A DNA stretch of 64,000 nucleotides from Typhlomys cinereus (taxonomy: Eukaryota; Chordata; Mammalia; Rodentia; Platacanthomyidae): the NCBI GenBank assembly GCA_023101885.1, contig JALPQD010000005.1, forward strand, positions 5,115,819-5,179,818, read 5' to 3'. The translations under genes were made by a program, and so were the position numbers. Below the pieces are notes generated by a model. The model saw only the letters and a list, made by a program, of their open reading frames with translations. It was not told the origin of the DNA and searched no databases. This document shows positions 10,466 to 21,596 of this stretch, piece by piece. Positions within the stretch are counted from its first letter, which is position 1; each line of letters begins with the position of its first letter.

Positions 10466-10539
10466 TGTGCTTGCCCTGCACGTGTGGAAACCAGAGGTCA
10501 ATGCCAGGCATCTTTCCCCATTGCTCTCCATCTTATTTT

Positions 10540-10960
10540 TAATTATTCTATTTTTCTGGTTTTATAAGCATATCAGGTACTTATCCCTGCTCCCTCTGTT
10601 CCCCCTCCCTCCCATCTTCTTCCCTCCATTAGTCCATCCAGCTCCCTGGCGCCCTCCTGCCTGTCCGCTTCTGTGGACCCTAGGGGTTCAGGCCCCGTGT
10701 GGTATACTAAGTCGCCTCTCTTTGGGCCACCCCACTGCTAGGTCCATTTCCCTTCACTCATCCAGCTTCAGTCCCCAAGGTTTCCACTGTGTGTTCTTTC
10801 TCCCTTGAGTTCCTCACAGTCTACGGGGCATGTTGGTGTGTCAGTCATTAGACAGGTCTGCTAAGGACAAGCCTCACTGCGGTGAGTTCCTGGATGCAGC
10901 AGTCCATGGGATGGTGAACTGTCTCATCTTTACATTTTACAATCACTCCGCCCCGTCTTC
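10540..10960 (-). mobile_element. Pyrimidine-rich repeat, L1 3'-UTR-like, copy 1
   Basis: A C/T-rich half is followed by 'gtgtgtcagtcattagacagg', which aligns with 'atatgtcagtcgtcatacagg' at 13240-13260, so the two are members of one dispersed family. A polypurine tract on the - strand is typical of rodent L1 3' UTRs. The family assignment is inferred. Confidence 0.45.
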
Positions 10961-10999
10961 TGTGAAGTTCCCTAAGCCTTAGGATGGGAAGAGGTTAGA

Positions 11000-12900
11000 T
11001 TGACCTGATTCTGGGCGAACCTTGCTAGGTCGCTGCTACTCTGCGTTATGAATGGTGGTTGCTGTCCACGTCACTGCTCTTCTACTGCCCTAGGCTGCGT
11101 CCTGTCAGGGTGTTGAGATCCTCTGCTCTGTTGTAGAAGAAGACTCTAGGCTGACGGTTAAGTGTTCCTCAAACCTATGGGTATAAAAGCAGCTATTTAT
11201 ACAGCAGTTTGGTGTACTGTCTTCCTACCCATAGGTTCATTGGCTGTTTTTCCCTTTTGATCTATTTCCTTCCCTTTTTATGTTCTTGATGCATATACAT
11301 GCTTACATCTTAATGGAGAGAGGTATTCGTGTCTGTTTCAGGGAACTGGCTCTTGCAGTTACACAGGCCAATACATTCAGAATCTATGGGAAGCTGCTGG
11401 GCTGGAGATGTGGGAAGAGCCAGCCACACTGGGCAGAGCTTACGCTGCCACTGAAGTCTGAGGGCAATCTCTCCCCTCCTGCTTTCAGGCAGGTCAGCCT
11501 TTTGCCTTATTTGGGTCATGGACTGATTAGATGAGGTCCAGTTGCACTGCACAGCTGTAATAAGGCATTTTCCTCCCAGCAAACAGCTGCCATCTTTCTC
11601 CTAGCACCTGTGGACAGTTCACGTTGCCTAAGAAACAGAGGGGGTAGGGAGAGGGTCCACTAGAGCATCTCCCAGTCATTAGTGTGTGATTCCGCCCCAA
11701 TTGCAGGAGCCCTTCAGATCGTGGGAGGGGCTGGAATGCTATCTGTCACACATGCTATCTGTCAAGTGTTGAGATCTGGGAGGCCGAGAAAGGTGGATGG
11801 AAGCATTGGTTCTATCTATGCAGCCAGGGGAAGCTGTCAGCCTGCTGGATAAACTTGTTCACTGCTTTGGGCTTATCCAGGCTCCAGTAACCCTTAACCC
11901 TGCTCCCATCAGTAGCCCCAATAAACTCATCCATTCATCAAGTTGGACCTTGGTGAGATCTTTGCTTTGAACCGTCATCCAGTTCCTGGCTGAGGTGGAG
12001 AGATGTTTGTGTAGCATCTCTAAAGGAAAAGTGTCACACTGCAGGACAGTCTGTTTTGATCAAAGTCCACTGGCTTGAATCTAAATCTCACCCAAAATTC
12101 TCTCACAGAAACATCCAGAGTGAGGTGCAACCGCATAACTGGTCTGTTCAAGTTAATATGTGAAAACCACTGTTATTACCCTTCTCGAGAAACAAGCAAT
12201 CCGGAGCCCTGCTTTGAGAGAGAGGAGCGTGGCCTTCGCTCTGTATCCTCCAACTCGGCAATATCTTTCCCAGCATGTTGTTACTGCTCTAAAGCTCAGG
12301 TACGGATAAGGATTTGTGGTAGCACTGGTAAGAAGGATGCGGTTTACAGGAAAGTTAGCAACTTGACACACGGCAGTTTACTTTGGCTTGAATGGCTCCT
12401 CTTGAGTCAAAACTGACCAGTGATGACAGACTCCACAGAAAGCTACATTTTTGGTGACGTTGGACTATAAAACATATAGACTCGAAGACATATATTGATT
12501 TCTTTTTTAAAAGTGAACTTGTCTGCTGAGCTTGAAACTTGTGCTTTCTCAGTGAATTTTGTCAAGACACCCTGGAGTGGATACTTCAGGGAATTCTGGA
12601 ATTGTGCTCCTCGTGTGAATCCCAGCCTGGTATGTCTGACAGTGCAGCTCCCTCCCAAGGGGCTGATTAGTTTCCACTAATCTCTGTGGTAGATTTCCTG
12701 CAACCAAGAAAGCTGCACTGTGAGGTGCTAGTGTCTACAGGCCACATATATATTTCTTCCTTACTCTTTGAGAATCTCATTTATTTCATAGCCATCACAG
12801 TAGAAGTCTCAAATTTACCCCTTGGGTCGTGACCTCTGTGCTTGTTGCTAATGGTCTGTTTCACACTGCGAGTTAGGTGTCTTGATAGTATTTCAGCTCT
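11000..12900. other. Intergenic sequence, mostly unassigned; LTR-like part at 11660-11970
   Basis: No gene recognised. 11660-11970 ends with 'gccccaataaactcatcc' followed by a T/G-rich stretch, as in the poly(A) region of an LTR, but I found no second copy or TATA box to support it. Confidence 0.3.
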
Positions 12901-12904
12901 AACA

Positions 12905-13330
12905 TTACATTTTTTTATTAGGAATTTTCCTTTTATACAAACAAAACAAGTGGTTCTCTGCCCCCTCTCCTGCCCTCCCCCCCGCCATCCCTCCCCATCT
13001 TCCCTTCCCTGTGCCAATCCATCCCTCACCCTCCCATCCTTGTACCTGTCTGCTTCTGATCCCTTCAGGTTGTGTGCACTAGTCGGGGGTCAGACCTCTG
13101 TGGTAGTATAAGTGGCCCTTCCGAGAATAAGCCCCCAAATAGGGGTGCATCCCTTCACCTGTCTAGCACCTGTCTTTATGGGTCCCATTGTGTGTGGTTA
13201 TTTCTTCTGAGATCCTTGCTGGTCCACGAGGGAACGTTGATATGTCAGTCGTCATACAGGTCCGGTGAGGGTGGGTCTCAGTGTGATGTTCAGCTCTGGC
13301 AATATTACAACAAACTCAGCTCTTGCTGAT
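12905..13330 (-). mobile_element. Pyrimidine-rich repeat, L1 3'-UTR-like, copy 2
   Basis: Homologous by eye to 10540-10960 (see that entry): a C-rich tract followed by 'tggtccacgagggaacgttg' and 'gtcagtcgtcatacagg'. Confidence 0.45.
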
Positions 13331-13484
13331 TACTGCTGCTTAAAATGCTACAAGTAGAACTAACCTTGAATTTGCCTTTGACTTCTCCCTCATTCCACTG
13401 CATCCATTTAGCTGATGAGTCCAGGTCCCAGCAACTCTTTATTTATTTACTTACTTACTTATTTATTCATTCATTTATTTTTTT

Positions 13485-14380
13485 AATTATGTTTATTTAT
13501 TTTTTTCCCAATCATACAAACTTAATAGGTACCCGGTCCCCTCCCTCCCTCCACCCATCCCCAGTCTCCCTTGCTCTCCCCCCCCTTTTCCCCTTCCCTT
13601 CATGCCCCTTCCCTCTCTTTCTCCCAGTGCCCTCCTCTTCCCCTCCTTCCATTCTCTGGAGCATCCTTAGTGTGAATGTCACACTTCCCTCTCCATCCTC
13701 CACTCAATGAGGTATAAGGACTCAGTGGTTGGGCTGGAGAAATGGCTCAGGGGTTAAGACTCTGTCTTGTAAGCAGAAGGTCCTGAGTTCAGATCCCAGG
13801 TCCCATGTAAAAACACCAGGCTGAAACAGCAGTGGCCTGTACTTCTAGCACTGGTGGGCGGAGCCTGGGAATTCCCAGAGTGAAGCAAAAAAGGAGGTAG
13901 AAGCAACACAGGATGATTCCTGAAGTCACCCTTGGTCCTCCACAGGGACACACAGAGCTTCCCCCTCTACCCCCACATAAAATAAATAAATAAAAATTAA
14001 AAAAATAAAGAGCAGCATGCTTGCCCTCTGCAACCATTACTCTTAAAAAAAAAATTTAAAAAAAAAAAAAAAAGGACTCAGTGGCATTGTCCAGAGCCCT
14101 TACTTGTGCTCCCCTTTAGTATGGGAACACTGTGACTGTTAATCCCTTGCCTCTAAGGATCCTAGTGCCTGTGATCCATGCTAGACTTCGGGTCATTATG
14201 CAGGTCATGCAAAGTCCTATTATGGCCACTGCGGCCCTAACTCGTGTGGAGCATCTTGCGCATCATTGCTCCTCCCCATCTTTCACGTGGGAGACACTCT
14301 TCACGTCCAGCAACTCTTACACTCACCCATCGCTTCCATCCTGGGCTCCTCTCTATCCCACCTGACTGAAAGCCCTCGGG
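13485..14380 (-). mobile_element. Pyrimidine-rich L1 3'-UTR-like repeat, split by a SINE
   Basis: The left half 13485-13728 and right half 14072-14380 are continuous with each other when compared with a second copy at 42850-43180, which shares 'catacaaacttaataggta'-like sequence, the 'gagcatcctt' block and 'gaggactcagtggca'. A DIP-like SINE sits inside (13729-14071). Confidence 0.55.
13729..14071 (+). mobile_element. DIP-like SINE with intact target-site duplication
   Basis: The SINE starts 'gggctggagaaatggctcag'. Its body contains 'gtgggcggagcctgggaat' and 'gatgattcctgaagtcaccc', and its tail is A-rich with repeated AATAAA. It is bounded by the 13-bp direct repeat aaggactcagtgg (13716-13728 and 14072-14084). 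Confidence 0.9.
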
Positions 14381-14399
14381 GGTCACACGTGCTTTCTAA

Positions 14400-15255
14400 T
14401 GCAGGCTTTTACTTTTAAGTTTTAGACTTGAGAGATGCACGATGGTGAATGTTATGTAGTCTCTCCTGATTGGGACAGATGCAGCACCCAGCAGTCGAAT
14501 CCACGCATTTCTCCAGTGAGATGTGAGCATTCTTACTAAGCAGAAGTAACAGTCACATGTGATTCAGGAGAAACTTTCATGCTGAATGGATTTAAGTCAG
14601 ATTGGCTTTTCTTTTTTCTCACCAAATAAGGGTTTAAAAATCCGCCATATTTTGGGGTTTTAGAGTTTTCTAGATTTTAGAATGGTGGATAAGAGATGGT
14701 AGATCTAGACTCCCCTGATAAATCTTATTCCATAAACATCCCCTCCCTACATCCTGGGGTATTAGTTGTAAACTCCTTGGTTATTTCTAAAGACCTTCTC
14801 AATGTGACCCCCCCCCCAGTTATTTTCTGGTTTCATTTTCACTCTTCCTTTTTATATCATTTCTCTTTTCCTCATGTGGAATGTGTAGTTACTGCCGTTT
14901 TTCCCACATGTCCTTCTTCCTCAGATGTTCAATAGTCTTTTTAGGCCTTTACCTGTCAGCTCATTGGTCCATCTTCTTGGATCATTGATTGTCCTGTGAT
15001 CTGAATTGTAGCACAGTTCAGTTTTTCAATGATTAGATTAATAACACTTTTTTTTAAACCTCTTAGGTCCGTCTTGGTTAAATGATGTAAATCTCCTACC
15101 ACCGATGCTATTATTTTTTCCTTTCAAAGCTTCTCTTGCAAAGTCTCTGGAATCACAGGCCAGAGAGAGTCATTCCTATGTTCTCCGGAGAGAGAAAAGC
15201 TAGTTGCCTTAGAAACCAATAAGTGTCCATGAACTTTCATTAAAATTTTATCTCC
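14400..15255. other. Unassigned intergenic sequence
   Basis: Unremarkable sequence with a C run at 14808-14818. No gene or clear repeat recognised. Confidence 0.3.
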
Positions 15256-15259
15256 TAGA

Positions 15260-15660
15260 AACGATACAGATAGGAGGGTCTCCACTGTGACTGGGGCCCT
15301 TGGTCCAACACAGAGCATGATGGTGGGATGTAAACTGTCATCCCAGCTTCCTGGGCCCACCTCACCCACGTCTGCTGTAACAGATGTAGCAGCAAAGGAT
15401 AAGACTAAGGGGACTAGGCCCAAACCTAATGGAGACCCTTGTGTAGGTTTGGTGGGCTCTCCCCTGACTGTCCTTAACCTTCACCTTTGTACACCAATCA
15501 GAGCTCACCTGAACCTTTAAGCTCCCCTAGCCTTTGCATCTTGGTAGGCAGCCTACTTTTGTTGGAAGCCTTTTCTCCTGTTGATAAATTCTCCTGGCCT
15601 GCCTCACTCTTCATTCTTTATGGGTCCAAGAGTCAGGAACCCAGAGGCGATGAAAATGTA
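15260..15660 (+). mobile_element. Probable ERV class I-type LTR
   Basis: A CCAAT box in 'caccaatcagagctcacc' (about 15495) is followed by 'tgttgataaattctcctggc', then 'ctgcctcactcttcattctt' and 'tgggtccaagagtcaggaac'. This order resembles the R/U5 end of gammaretrovirus-like LTRs. No internal coding part and no second copy were found, so the call is by layout only. Confidence 0.45.
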
Positions 15661-15702
15661 TAATAGCAGTGGACTTGGCTTCAACGTTATTAGAATAAAA
15701 CC

Positions 15703-15704
15703 TT

Positions 15705-15735
<31 letters not shown>

Positions 15736-15746
15736 GTCTCTCTCTC
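15703..15746. repeat. (TC)n microsatellite
   Basis: About 20 TC units with two TGTC interruptions. Confidence 0.95.
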
Positions 15747-16265
15747 AAAGCTAGGTGTGGTCCTAAGACTAAATTCTGGGTTAGTGGAGGTCCCAAACAT
15801 GACTAGAGGGCTTCCACCCGCTGGTAGCTGGTCCCCACCTCCCTCCCTCCCTGTCCTTCCTGGAATGTGGACATAGGTTGCTGATGCTGTGACGTCTTAG
15901 ATTATAAGGGGATCTTGGGCTGGAAGAGTGGGGGACAGGCGCTTCCTTCTGAGCATCTACCTTTGTCGCTTCCAGCCATGTTCCATGTCTTCCTGCCCGA
16001 CATCAATTCTGTGCTGCTGTCTGTGTTTGGCGCCTTAGTACTAGTGCTACTGTCTGCAGCACGACTGAAGCTTGTTTCCAATCCGTTACTTATGGCTCAA
16101 ACATTTCCGCATAGTCTTAGGAAGTGGGTCTTCCTACTGTAAGCTTTTCAAACACAGTGTTGAACAGCTTAGCTCTCGTTCACCTGTGTTCTGCTCTGGG
16201 AGCCTTTATTATTTGAACTAAGATGCTGCCAGGCGACACAAGGGGGAAAGACAAATAAGGTACAT

Positions 16266-16425
16266 TTTGTTTTCACTTAAGAGCTTCATTCATGTATTTA
16301 TTACCATTGTGTTTGTATAGTTGGTGTGTGTGCGAGGACAACTTCATAGCATCAGTTCTCTCCTTCCACGTTCACATAAGCTCTGGGGCTTGTGCCATTT
16401 CACTGAGCCATTTCAAAGGCCCAAA
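16266..16425 (-). mobile_element. RSINE1/B4-type SINE, old
   Basis: 'gcatcagttctctccttcca' and 'cactgagccatttcaaaggc' fit the reverse complement of an RSINE1 with its tRNA head. Diverged. Confidence 0.5.
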
Positions 16426-16445
16426 GTAGTATTTTTTTTAAGCTT

Positions 16446-16641
16446 AAAATATTTTATTTATTTGAGAGCGAGCGAGCAAGAGCGAGAGAGAGAACACATG
16501 CATGCCACAGCACATAGCATGCTGGAGGTCAGAGGCCACTTCTCTCCTTCAACCTTGTGGGCTTCCAGGAGTCAAACTCAAGCAAATTCAGGTCACTGCT
16601 AGATTTAGTAAATAGGTGCTACTGAGCTATCTCCATGGCCT
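16446..16641 (-). mobile_element. RSINE1/B4-type SINE
   Basis: A (GA)n-rich tail ('gagagcgagcgagcaagagc') is followed by 'gctggaggtcagaggccact', a degenerate 'gagtcaaactca' and the head end 'actgagctatctccatggcc'. Confidence 0.65.
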
Positions 16642-16656
16642 CAAGGTAGCATTTTT

Positions 16657-16956
16657 TTTTTTTTTATTCAATTGTGCTTGTGTATGCGCGCGTGTGCATG
16701 TGTGTGTGTGTGTGTATGTATGTGTGTGTATGTATGTGTGGGTGTGTAGAACCACGGACGAATTTGGGAACCACCATGGACGCCTCCACCTCCTTTGTTT
16801 ACTCTGCCCCGGGATTCACAGGCTCCGCCCCACCAGGACCGGAAACGCAGGCCGCCCCCGTTTCTGCCCGGTGTCTATACATGGGGTCTAGGATCCGAAC
16901 TCGGGACCTTCCACCTGCAAGGCAGAGGCTTAAACCCTGAGCCACCTCTCCAGCCC
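16657..16956 (-). mobile_element. Young DIP-like SINE with 15-bp target duplication
   Basis: The direct repeat caaggtagcattttt is at 16642-16656 and 16957-16971. The element ends with an intact head complement 'gagccacctctccagcc'. The body carries the subfamily signature 'gggaaccaccatggacgcc', shared with the copy at 20663. Its CA-type tail has grown into (GT)n at 16676-16745. Confidence 0.9.
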
Positions 16957-16984
16957 CAAGGTAGCATTTTTATTTATTCATTTA

Positions 16985-17300
16985 TTTTTTTGAGAACTAA
17001 GATGGAGTTTGTTAGAGAAGAGAAAGAATGGAACTCACAGATATAAAGTCCATGAAGGGCAAGAGTACTACTGTCTGATGGCTGGCAGGGTCAGAGTTAT
17101 TTATAGTGGCTTTTCCTTATTGGTTAGCTCCTGTTTCTGCACACAGCTGATTGGTCTGTTCATACTGGGACCAGCCCAGTTGATCTTGAACTGTTTCTTT
17201 TGAGGAATTTAACTTCTCTGCAATGGAGGGGCTCATTTATCCTTTCTGAGTTTGGGGACCTGATCGTCATATCTCTTCATAAGAAGAGGGTTGGGGGGAG
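16985..17300 (-). mobile_element. ERV-type LTR, copy B (inverted relative to copy A)
   Basis: The reverse complement matches 840-1315 over 'atcaactgggctgg', 'atgaacagaccaatcag', 'aggagctaaccaataagg' and a TATA-like 'ctataaataac'. It has two CCAAT boxes where copy A has three. Sequence to about 17460 may belong to the same element. Confidence 0.7.
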
Positions 17301-17459
17301 ATTGGCAACCTTCTCTCTGGGGGATTAGAATCAATTCCTTCAGACTGGCAGGGTGTGTTCCTTCAAGATGATTCCAGCAGTGGGGATGACCTTTTGAGAC
17401 CTTTCCAACTTGGCTATTCTGTTAAAAAAACTACCTAATAAAAGCTATTCTGTCTCATT

Positions 17460-18630
17460 CCTCCCTTTATCTTATGAAGGCCTTGACTGCTGGGGTGGGT
17501 GGAGGGAGAGAAGAGGCAACAACTGATCTGACTACCCCCTGCTGAGTTGGGGTGAAGCAGGAGCGAGCAGTCAGTCAATGGTCCTCATCAATGAGAAGCT
17601 GGGATGCTTGGTAAATGGGTTTTTGTTGATCTATCAGTTTTATGGATGATAATCTTAGATGGTGAGTTGTACTTCTAGGGTCTCAGAGGAAGTGTCCTTT
17701 CGTGGGCGACCATTATTTTGCTATTCCTGAGGGTTCGAAGATTGGCACTAGAACACATTGAGAGGTACAGTGCAGGCCTTTGGGTCCAAGGGAGGTGAGG
17801 AGGAAGCCTAGCCTTAAGGCAGGAGAGCATTTGAGTAGAGGAGATAACTCAAAGTCAGAGAGAACAGGGAGAGACCTGCCGTGAGCGCATGGTTAGGAGA
17901 TGACAGAGCCTCCGTGGTGCCGACCTAATAGTGGAGGAGCTGCAGGAAGAGAGGTCTAGGCAGTATGTTAAAGGTCATTGCACATCGCGTTATGCAGATA
18001 ATTTGTTGATTACTTTTATAGAAATACCATCTTAGAGCATTCTCAATTTGTGTGTTCACACTTTTCTAATAAAATATGTGCCAATTTGACATGCTTTAGT
18101 TTTTATTATCATAAATCTTCTGTTTTCAGGCTACTATTAATAATTACTGGAAATGTGCATGGTGCTGAGATAATGAACTGAGAATGATACTAATTTTTTT
18201 TTTTTTTTTTTTTTTGCTGTGTTTCTTGAAGACAGATTTCTGTGAAAGTAAAACAGCGAAGACAAAGAACAATCTGCTGTGGATTTAATTTATGCTCGCT
18301 TCTTGGTGCACATCAAGCGCATTGCTGCGTTTCTATTACTGGCTCACGCATACGCGAATTCCCAACAATGCAAGTGAAAGAGAAGAGAGAGACAGGTGGG
18401 TGACTTTTGGTTTCTTCAGTTAGACCTCTGCACCTAACTGTTTCCTGGCATGGAAATATTCTGTCCTGGAAAGAGGAGGAAGCTCATAAGACTGAGGAAA
18501 CTGAGGAAAATGATAGGCTCAGAAATCTCAGAAAATCACGGGACTCATGAGTCCCTCCCCAAGGTTATAAAAGCAGTAAACATGTGCTTAGGGAGGAGAC
18601 TTCTGCTGGGTAAGGAGCTTCGGGGATGCA
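17460..18630. other. Unassigned sequence next to LTR copy B
   Basis: 17460-17980 could be internal remains of the same retroelement, but I could recognise no retroviral coding motif. A pure T run occupies 18192-18215. No gene. Confidence 0.3.
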
Positions 18631-18633
18631 GCT

Positions 18634-18815
18634 TTCCTGAGCCATCAGTCATGCTGGGGTGGGCTTTCACGAGCCATCAGTCATGCTGGGGGCGGGCTTT
18701 CACGAGCCATCAGTCATGCTGGGGGCGGGCTTTCACGAGCCATCAATCATGCTGGGGGCGGGCTTTCACGAGCCATCGCCTGTGCTGGGGGCGGGCTTCT
18801 GTGAGTCATCACCCG
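18634..18815. repeat. 33-bp minisatellite, about 5.5 units
   Basis: GCCATC recurs at 18641, 18673, 18706, 18739 and 18772, with a variant at 18805, giving a 33-bp period (one 32-bp step). The unit contains 'ggcgggctttcacgagccat'. Because 33 is 11 codons, all frames repeat as an 11-residue motif and stay open. The last unit carries TGAGTCAT. Confidence 0.95.
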
Positions 18816-18944
18816 CACCAGTAATCATCACCAATAGGAGTGTATCTTCTTTCAATCAACATATTTGATCAAAATGTACTTTTTTAAACTTCATCTACTG
18901 TTTCTTCTGGTAGTAACAATCATCTACTTTAAAATGTTTAGGCT

Positions 18945-19190
18945 TGGGACTGGTAAGATGGCTCAGAGGTTAAGCCTCTGCCTCCCACGTATAAGGTTCT
19001 GAGTTTGGATCCTGGATCCCACACAAAATTGAAATGGTGGTGACGTGTTTCCAGACCTGGAAGGGGGAGCTTGGGAGACTCCAGAGCAAAGCAAAGAGGA
19101 GGTACCAAAATCCAGGGTGATCCCCAAAGTCACCCTTAGGCCTTCACAGGCACACACAGTGTGATCTGATACACACACATGCAAAAGAAA
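18945..19190 (+). mobile_element. DIP-like SINE
   Basis: Head 'tgggactggtaagatggctc', body 'gaggaggtaccaaaatccag' and 'gtcacccttaggccttcaca', tail 'tgatacacacacatgc'. Confidence 0.8.
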
Positions 19191-19195
19191 GAGAA

Positions 19196-19326
19196 ATTTC
19201 TTTATGAGAGAGAGAGAGAGAGAAAGAAAGAGAGCACAGGAAGTTCAAAGACAACCTTCAGAAAAGTTGGTTCCTTCTGCCATGATGGATCCAGAAATGG
19301 AACTCAGATCTTCAAGTCATACATGC
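19196..19326 (-). mobile_element. RSINE1-like SINE fragment
   Basis: A (GA)n stretch is followed by degraded 'agttggttccttctgcca' and 'ggaactcagatcttcaagtc'. It lacks the tRNA head and runs into an A run (19328-19351). Confidence 0.45.
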
Positions 19327-19359
19327 CAAAAAAAAAAAAAAAAAAAAAAAAGCTTAGGC

Positions 19360-19640
19360 TCATGTTTTTGAAATTTTTATTAGCATGTATTATATACATC
19401 AGTTGGCTTCATTATGACATTTCATACATGTACATAATGTGTGTTGAACACATTCACCATAGTAGGGTCTATGATCTTCCTAATCCCAGGCTTCGGACCA
19501 GGTTTGCAGTATCAGATGTTACCCTCATAACAGATTTGCTGCTATTACCAGTGGGTATGTCTTACCTGGCCAGTTCATATTGCACAGGGGTCCACAGCAC
19601 ACACATGTGACATTTATCACAATATTTTCTTGCAATTGTT
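19360..19640. mobile_element. Possible L1 3' end fragment
   Basis: 'tttttattagcatgtattat' and 'cattatgacatttcatacat' resemble a mammalian L1 3' UTR in reverse orientation. By eye only. Confidence 0.4.
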
Positions 19641-19669
19641 CCATTTAAGTTTTGACTACTGTTAATCTA

Positions 19670-19679
19670 TTGTTATCTG

Positions 19680-19733
<54 letters not shown>

Positions 19734-19980
19734 ATTTATCTATTATCTATTTTTATCTATCATCTATCTATGTATTTTTCATCTATTTATCTATCATCTA
19801 TCTATTTTTCATCTATCTATCATCTATCTACCATCTATCATCTATCTATCTATCATCTATCTATCATCTATCTATCTACCATCTATCTATCATCTATCTA
19901 TCTATCTATCATCTATCTACCATCTATCTATCTATCATCTATCTATCTATCATCTATCTATCTATCATCTATCATCTACC

Positions 19981-20030
<50 letters not shown>

Positions 20031-20031
20031 A

Positions 20032-20084
<53 letters not shown>

Positions 20085-20085
20085 A
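19670..20085. repeat. (ATCT)n tetranucleotide array, about 415 bp
   Basis: Nearly pure ATCT units at both ends flank an interrupted centre (ATC, TTTC and ACC insertions). The long Ile/Tyr/Leu/Ser reading frames across it are artefacts. Confidence 0.97.
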
Positions 20086-20224
20086 CTGGCTTGATATGGT
20101 TTGTGGTTTTAGGCATTCACCAGGGGTCTTGAAACATGTCTCCAACAGATAAATGAGAACTAATGCCAAATCTTAAGATCAGAAAGAACTAGAAATATTT
20201 TCTAATCTAATTTCTTTTTTTTTT

Positions 20225-20330
20225 TAATAAAAAGACTGTGGGTACTGAAGTGAGTTACTTAACCCAAGACCACTCATTAACCTGACAACAAAGCCAGGTC
20301 TAAGACCCATGTCTGTAAGTCTAGGCTAAA
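20225..20330 (-). mobile_element. MIR-like SINE fragment
   Basis: 'gagttacttaacccaagacc' and 'aacaaagccaggtctaagac' fit the MIR core in reverse orientation. Confidence 0.5.
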
Positions 20331-20662
20331 AGGTAGTCACATTAGCATTTAGTCCTAGACACCATGCAAAGGGATTCAATTATTTCTCAATAGTTATAGT
20401 CTCTTGGAGAAAATATTTGCTCTCTTCAATTGTGTGATATCATTCTTGGGTTTATGATTATCTCTAACTTCATGAAGTTTCATCAAAGAAAATTGTTCTT
20501 GTATAATTGCAATATATTATACACAAATAGAATATATTATACTTAATATCTAAACTTGCCATATCTATCTTTCAAGTATTAAGTATTTTAAATAACCACA
20601 ACACTTTTTTTTGTTTGGCAATCCGCACTCTATGTATCATAGAATGCTATATCTACTTTAAA

Positions 20663-20685
20663 TTTTTTTATTATTATTTTATTCA

Positions 20686-20735
<50 letters not shown>

Positions 20736-20951
20736 AGCACGGGTGAATTCGGGAACCACCATGGACCGCCTCTATCTCCTCCTTGTTTACTTGTTTACTC
20801 TGCCCTGGGATTCACAGGCTCCGCCCTACCAGGACCAGAAGCACAGGCCGCCCCACTTCCGCCCAGTGTCTATACTTGGGGTCTAGGATCCGAACTCAGG
20901 ACCTTCCACCCTCAAGGCAGAGGCTTAACCCCTGAGCCACCTCTCCAGCCC
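20663..20951 (-). mobile_element. Young DIP-like SINE with 16-bp target duplication
   Basis: The exact direct repeat ctatatctactttaaa is at 20647-20662 and 20952-20967. It has the same signature 'gggaaccaccatggaccgcc' as the copy at 16657 and an intact head complement. The tail is (GT)n at 20689-20732. Confidence 0.92.
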
Positions 20952-20969
20952 CTATATCTACTTTAAAAA

Positions 20970-21595
20970 TAACTTAAAAGACTTTTTTCTCTCAGAGAGA
21001 TGAACACACAACAAAAATCTCCCTTCGAGCACTATCTATTCATCTTATTTTATCTAGAAAAGTAGAGTCTCAGATTTAGAAGAAATTTGAGTTTTTTTCA
21101 GAGTCATTTCCCACTTAGTGCAGTGATGTTTAAATGCTCTGGATGTGATGGATTGTTACTGTCTGCTTGAAAATCTCCAGAGACCACATCCCGTTTGTGG
21201 GGCGGCTGCTGTTGACATAGGACAGTACTGTTCCTGGAGAGCTCTTCCTGACACCGAATCCACCCCTGACTTCTACCGCACACTTTATCCTTGTTCTGGC
21301 CTCTGCAGCTTCTCTCTGTGACAGCCCTTCAAACACTGCAAAGTAGGCAACAAGATTTCCCTATGCTCCCAAGTCGCTTGAATAATGTATCAAAAATTAT
21401 TGTTTCTCCCATTTGCCTTTCATTACATTCTGATTGGTCAATATCCATCTTTTAAATGTGGCATCCGAAATTGAATTATGCATAATAGACATAGTTTAAC
21501 TAACCGGAAGTACAGTAGAAATGTCACATTTAGTGATTTGTGGGCTGTGATTTCTCAGGATTCATCCTCCTGGTGTACTAAGCCCGTGGGAGAGG
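20970..21595. other. Unassigned intergenic sequence
   Basis: No repeat or gene recognised. Confidence 0.3.
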
Positions 21596-21596
21596 G

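Noticed and set aside
10100..10567. Cys/Val-rich (+) and His/Thr-rich (-) proteins
   Set aside because: Pure products of the GT/CA minisatellite.
13485..13710. Pyrimidine-rich frames that look like Pro/Ser-rich proteins
   Set aside because: They lie in an L1 3'-UTR-like repeat shared with 42850-43180.
17460..17980. Retroviral coding remains next to LTR copy B
   Set aside because: No gag, pol or env motif could be read in any frame; left as unassigned.
18450..18868. Repeat protein with an 11-residue motif
   Set aside because: The period equals 11 codons, so all frames stay open by arithmetic; no start context or upstream exon seen.
19652..20132. Ser/Ile/Tyr/Leu-rich 'membrane' proteins
   Set aside because: Translation of the ATCT array.
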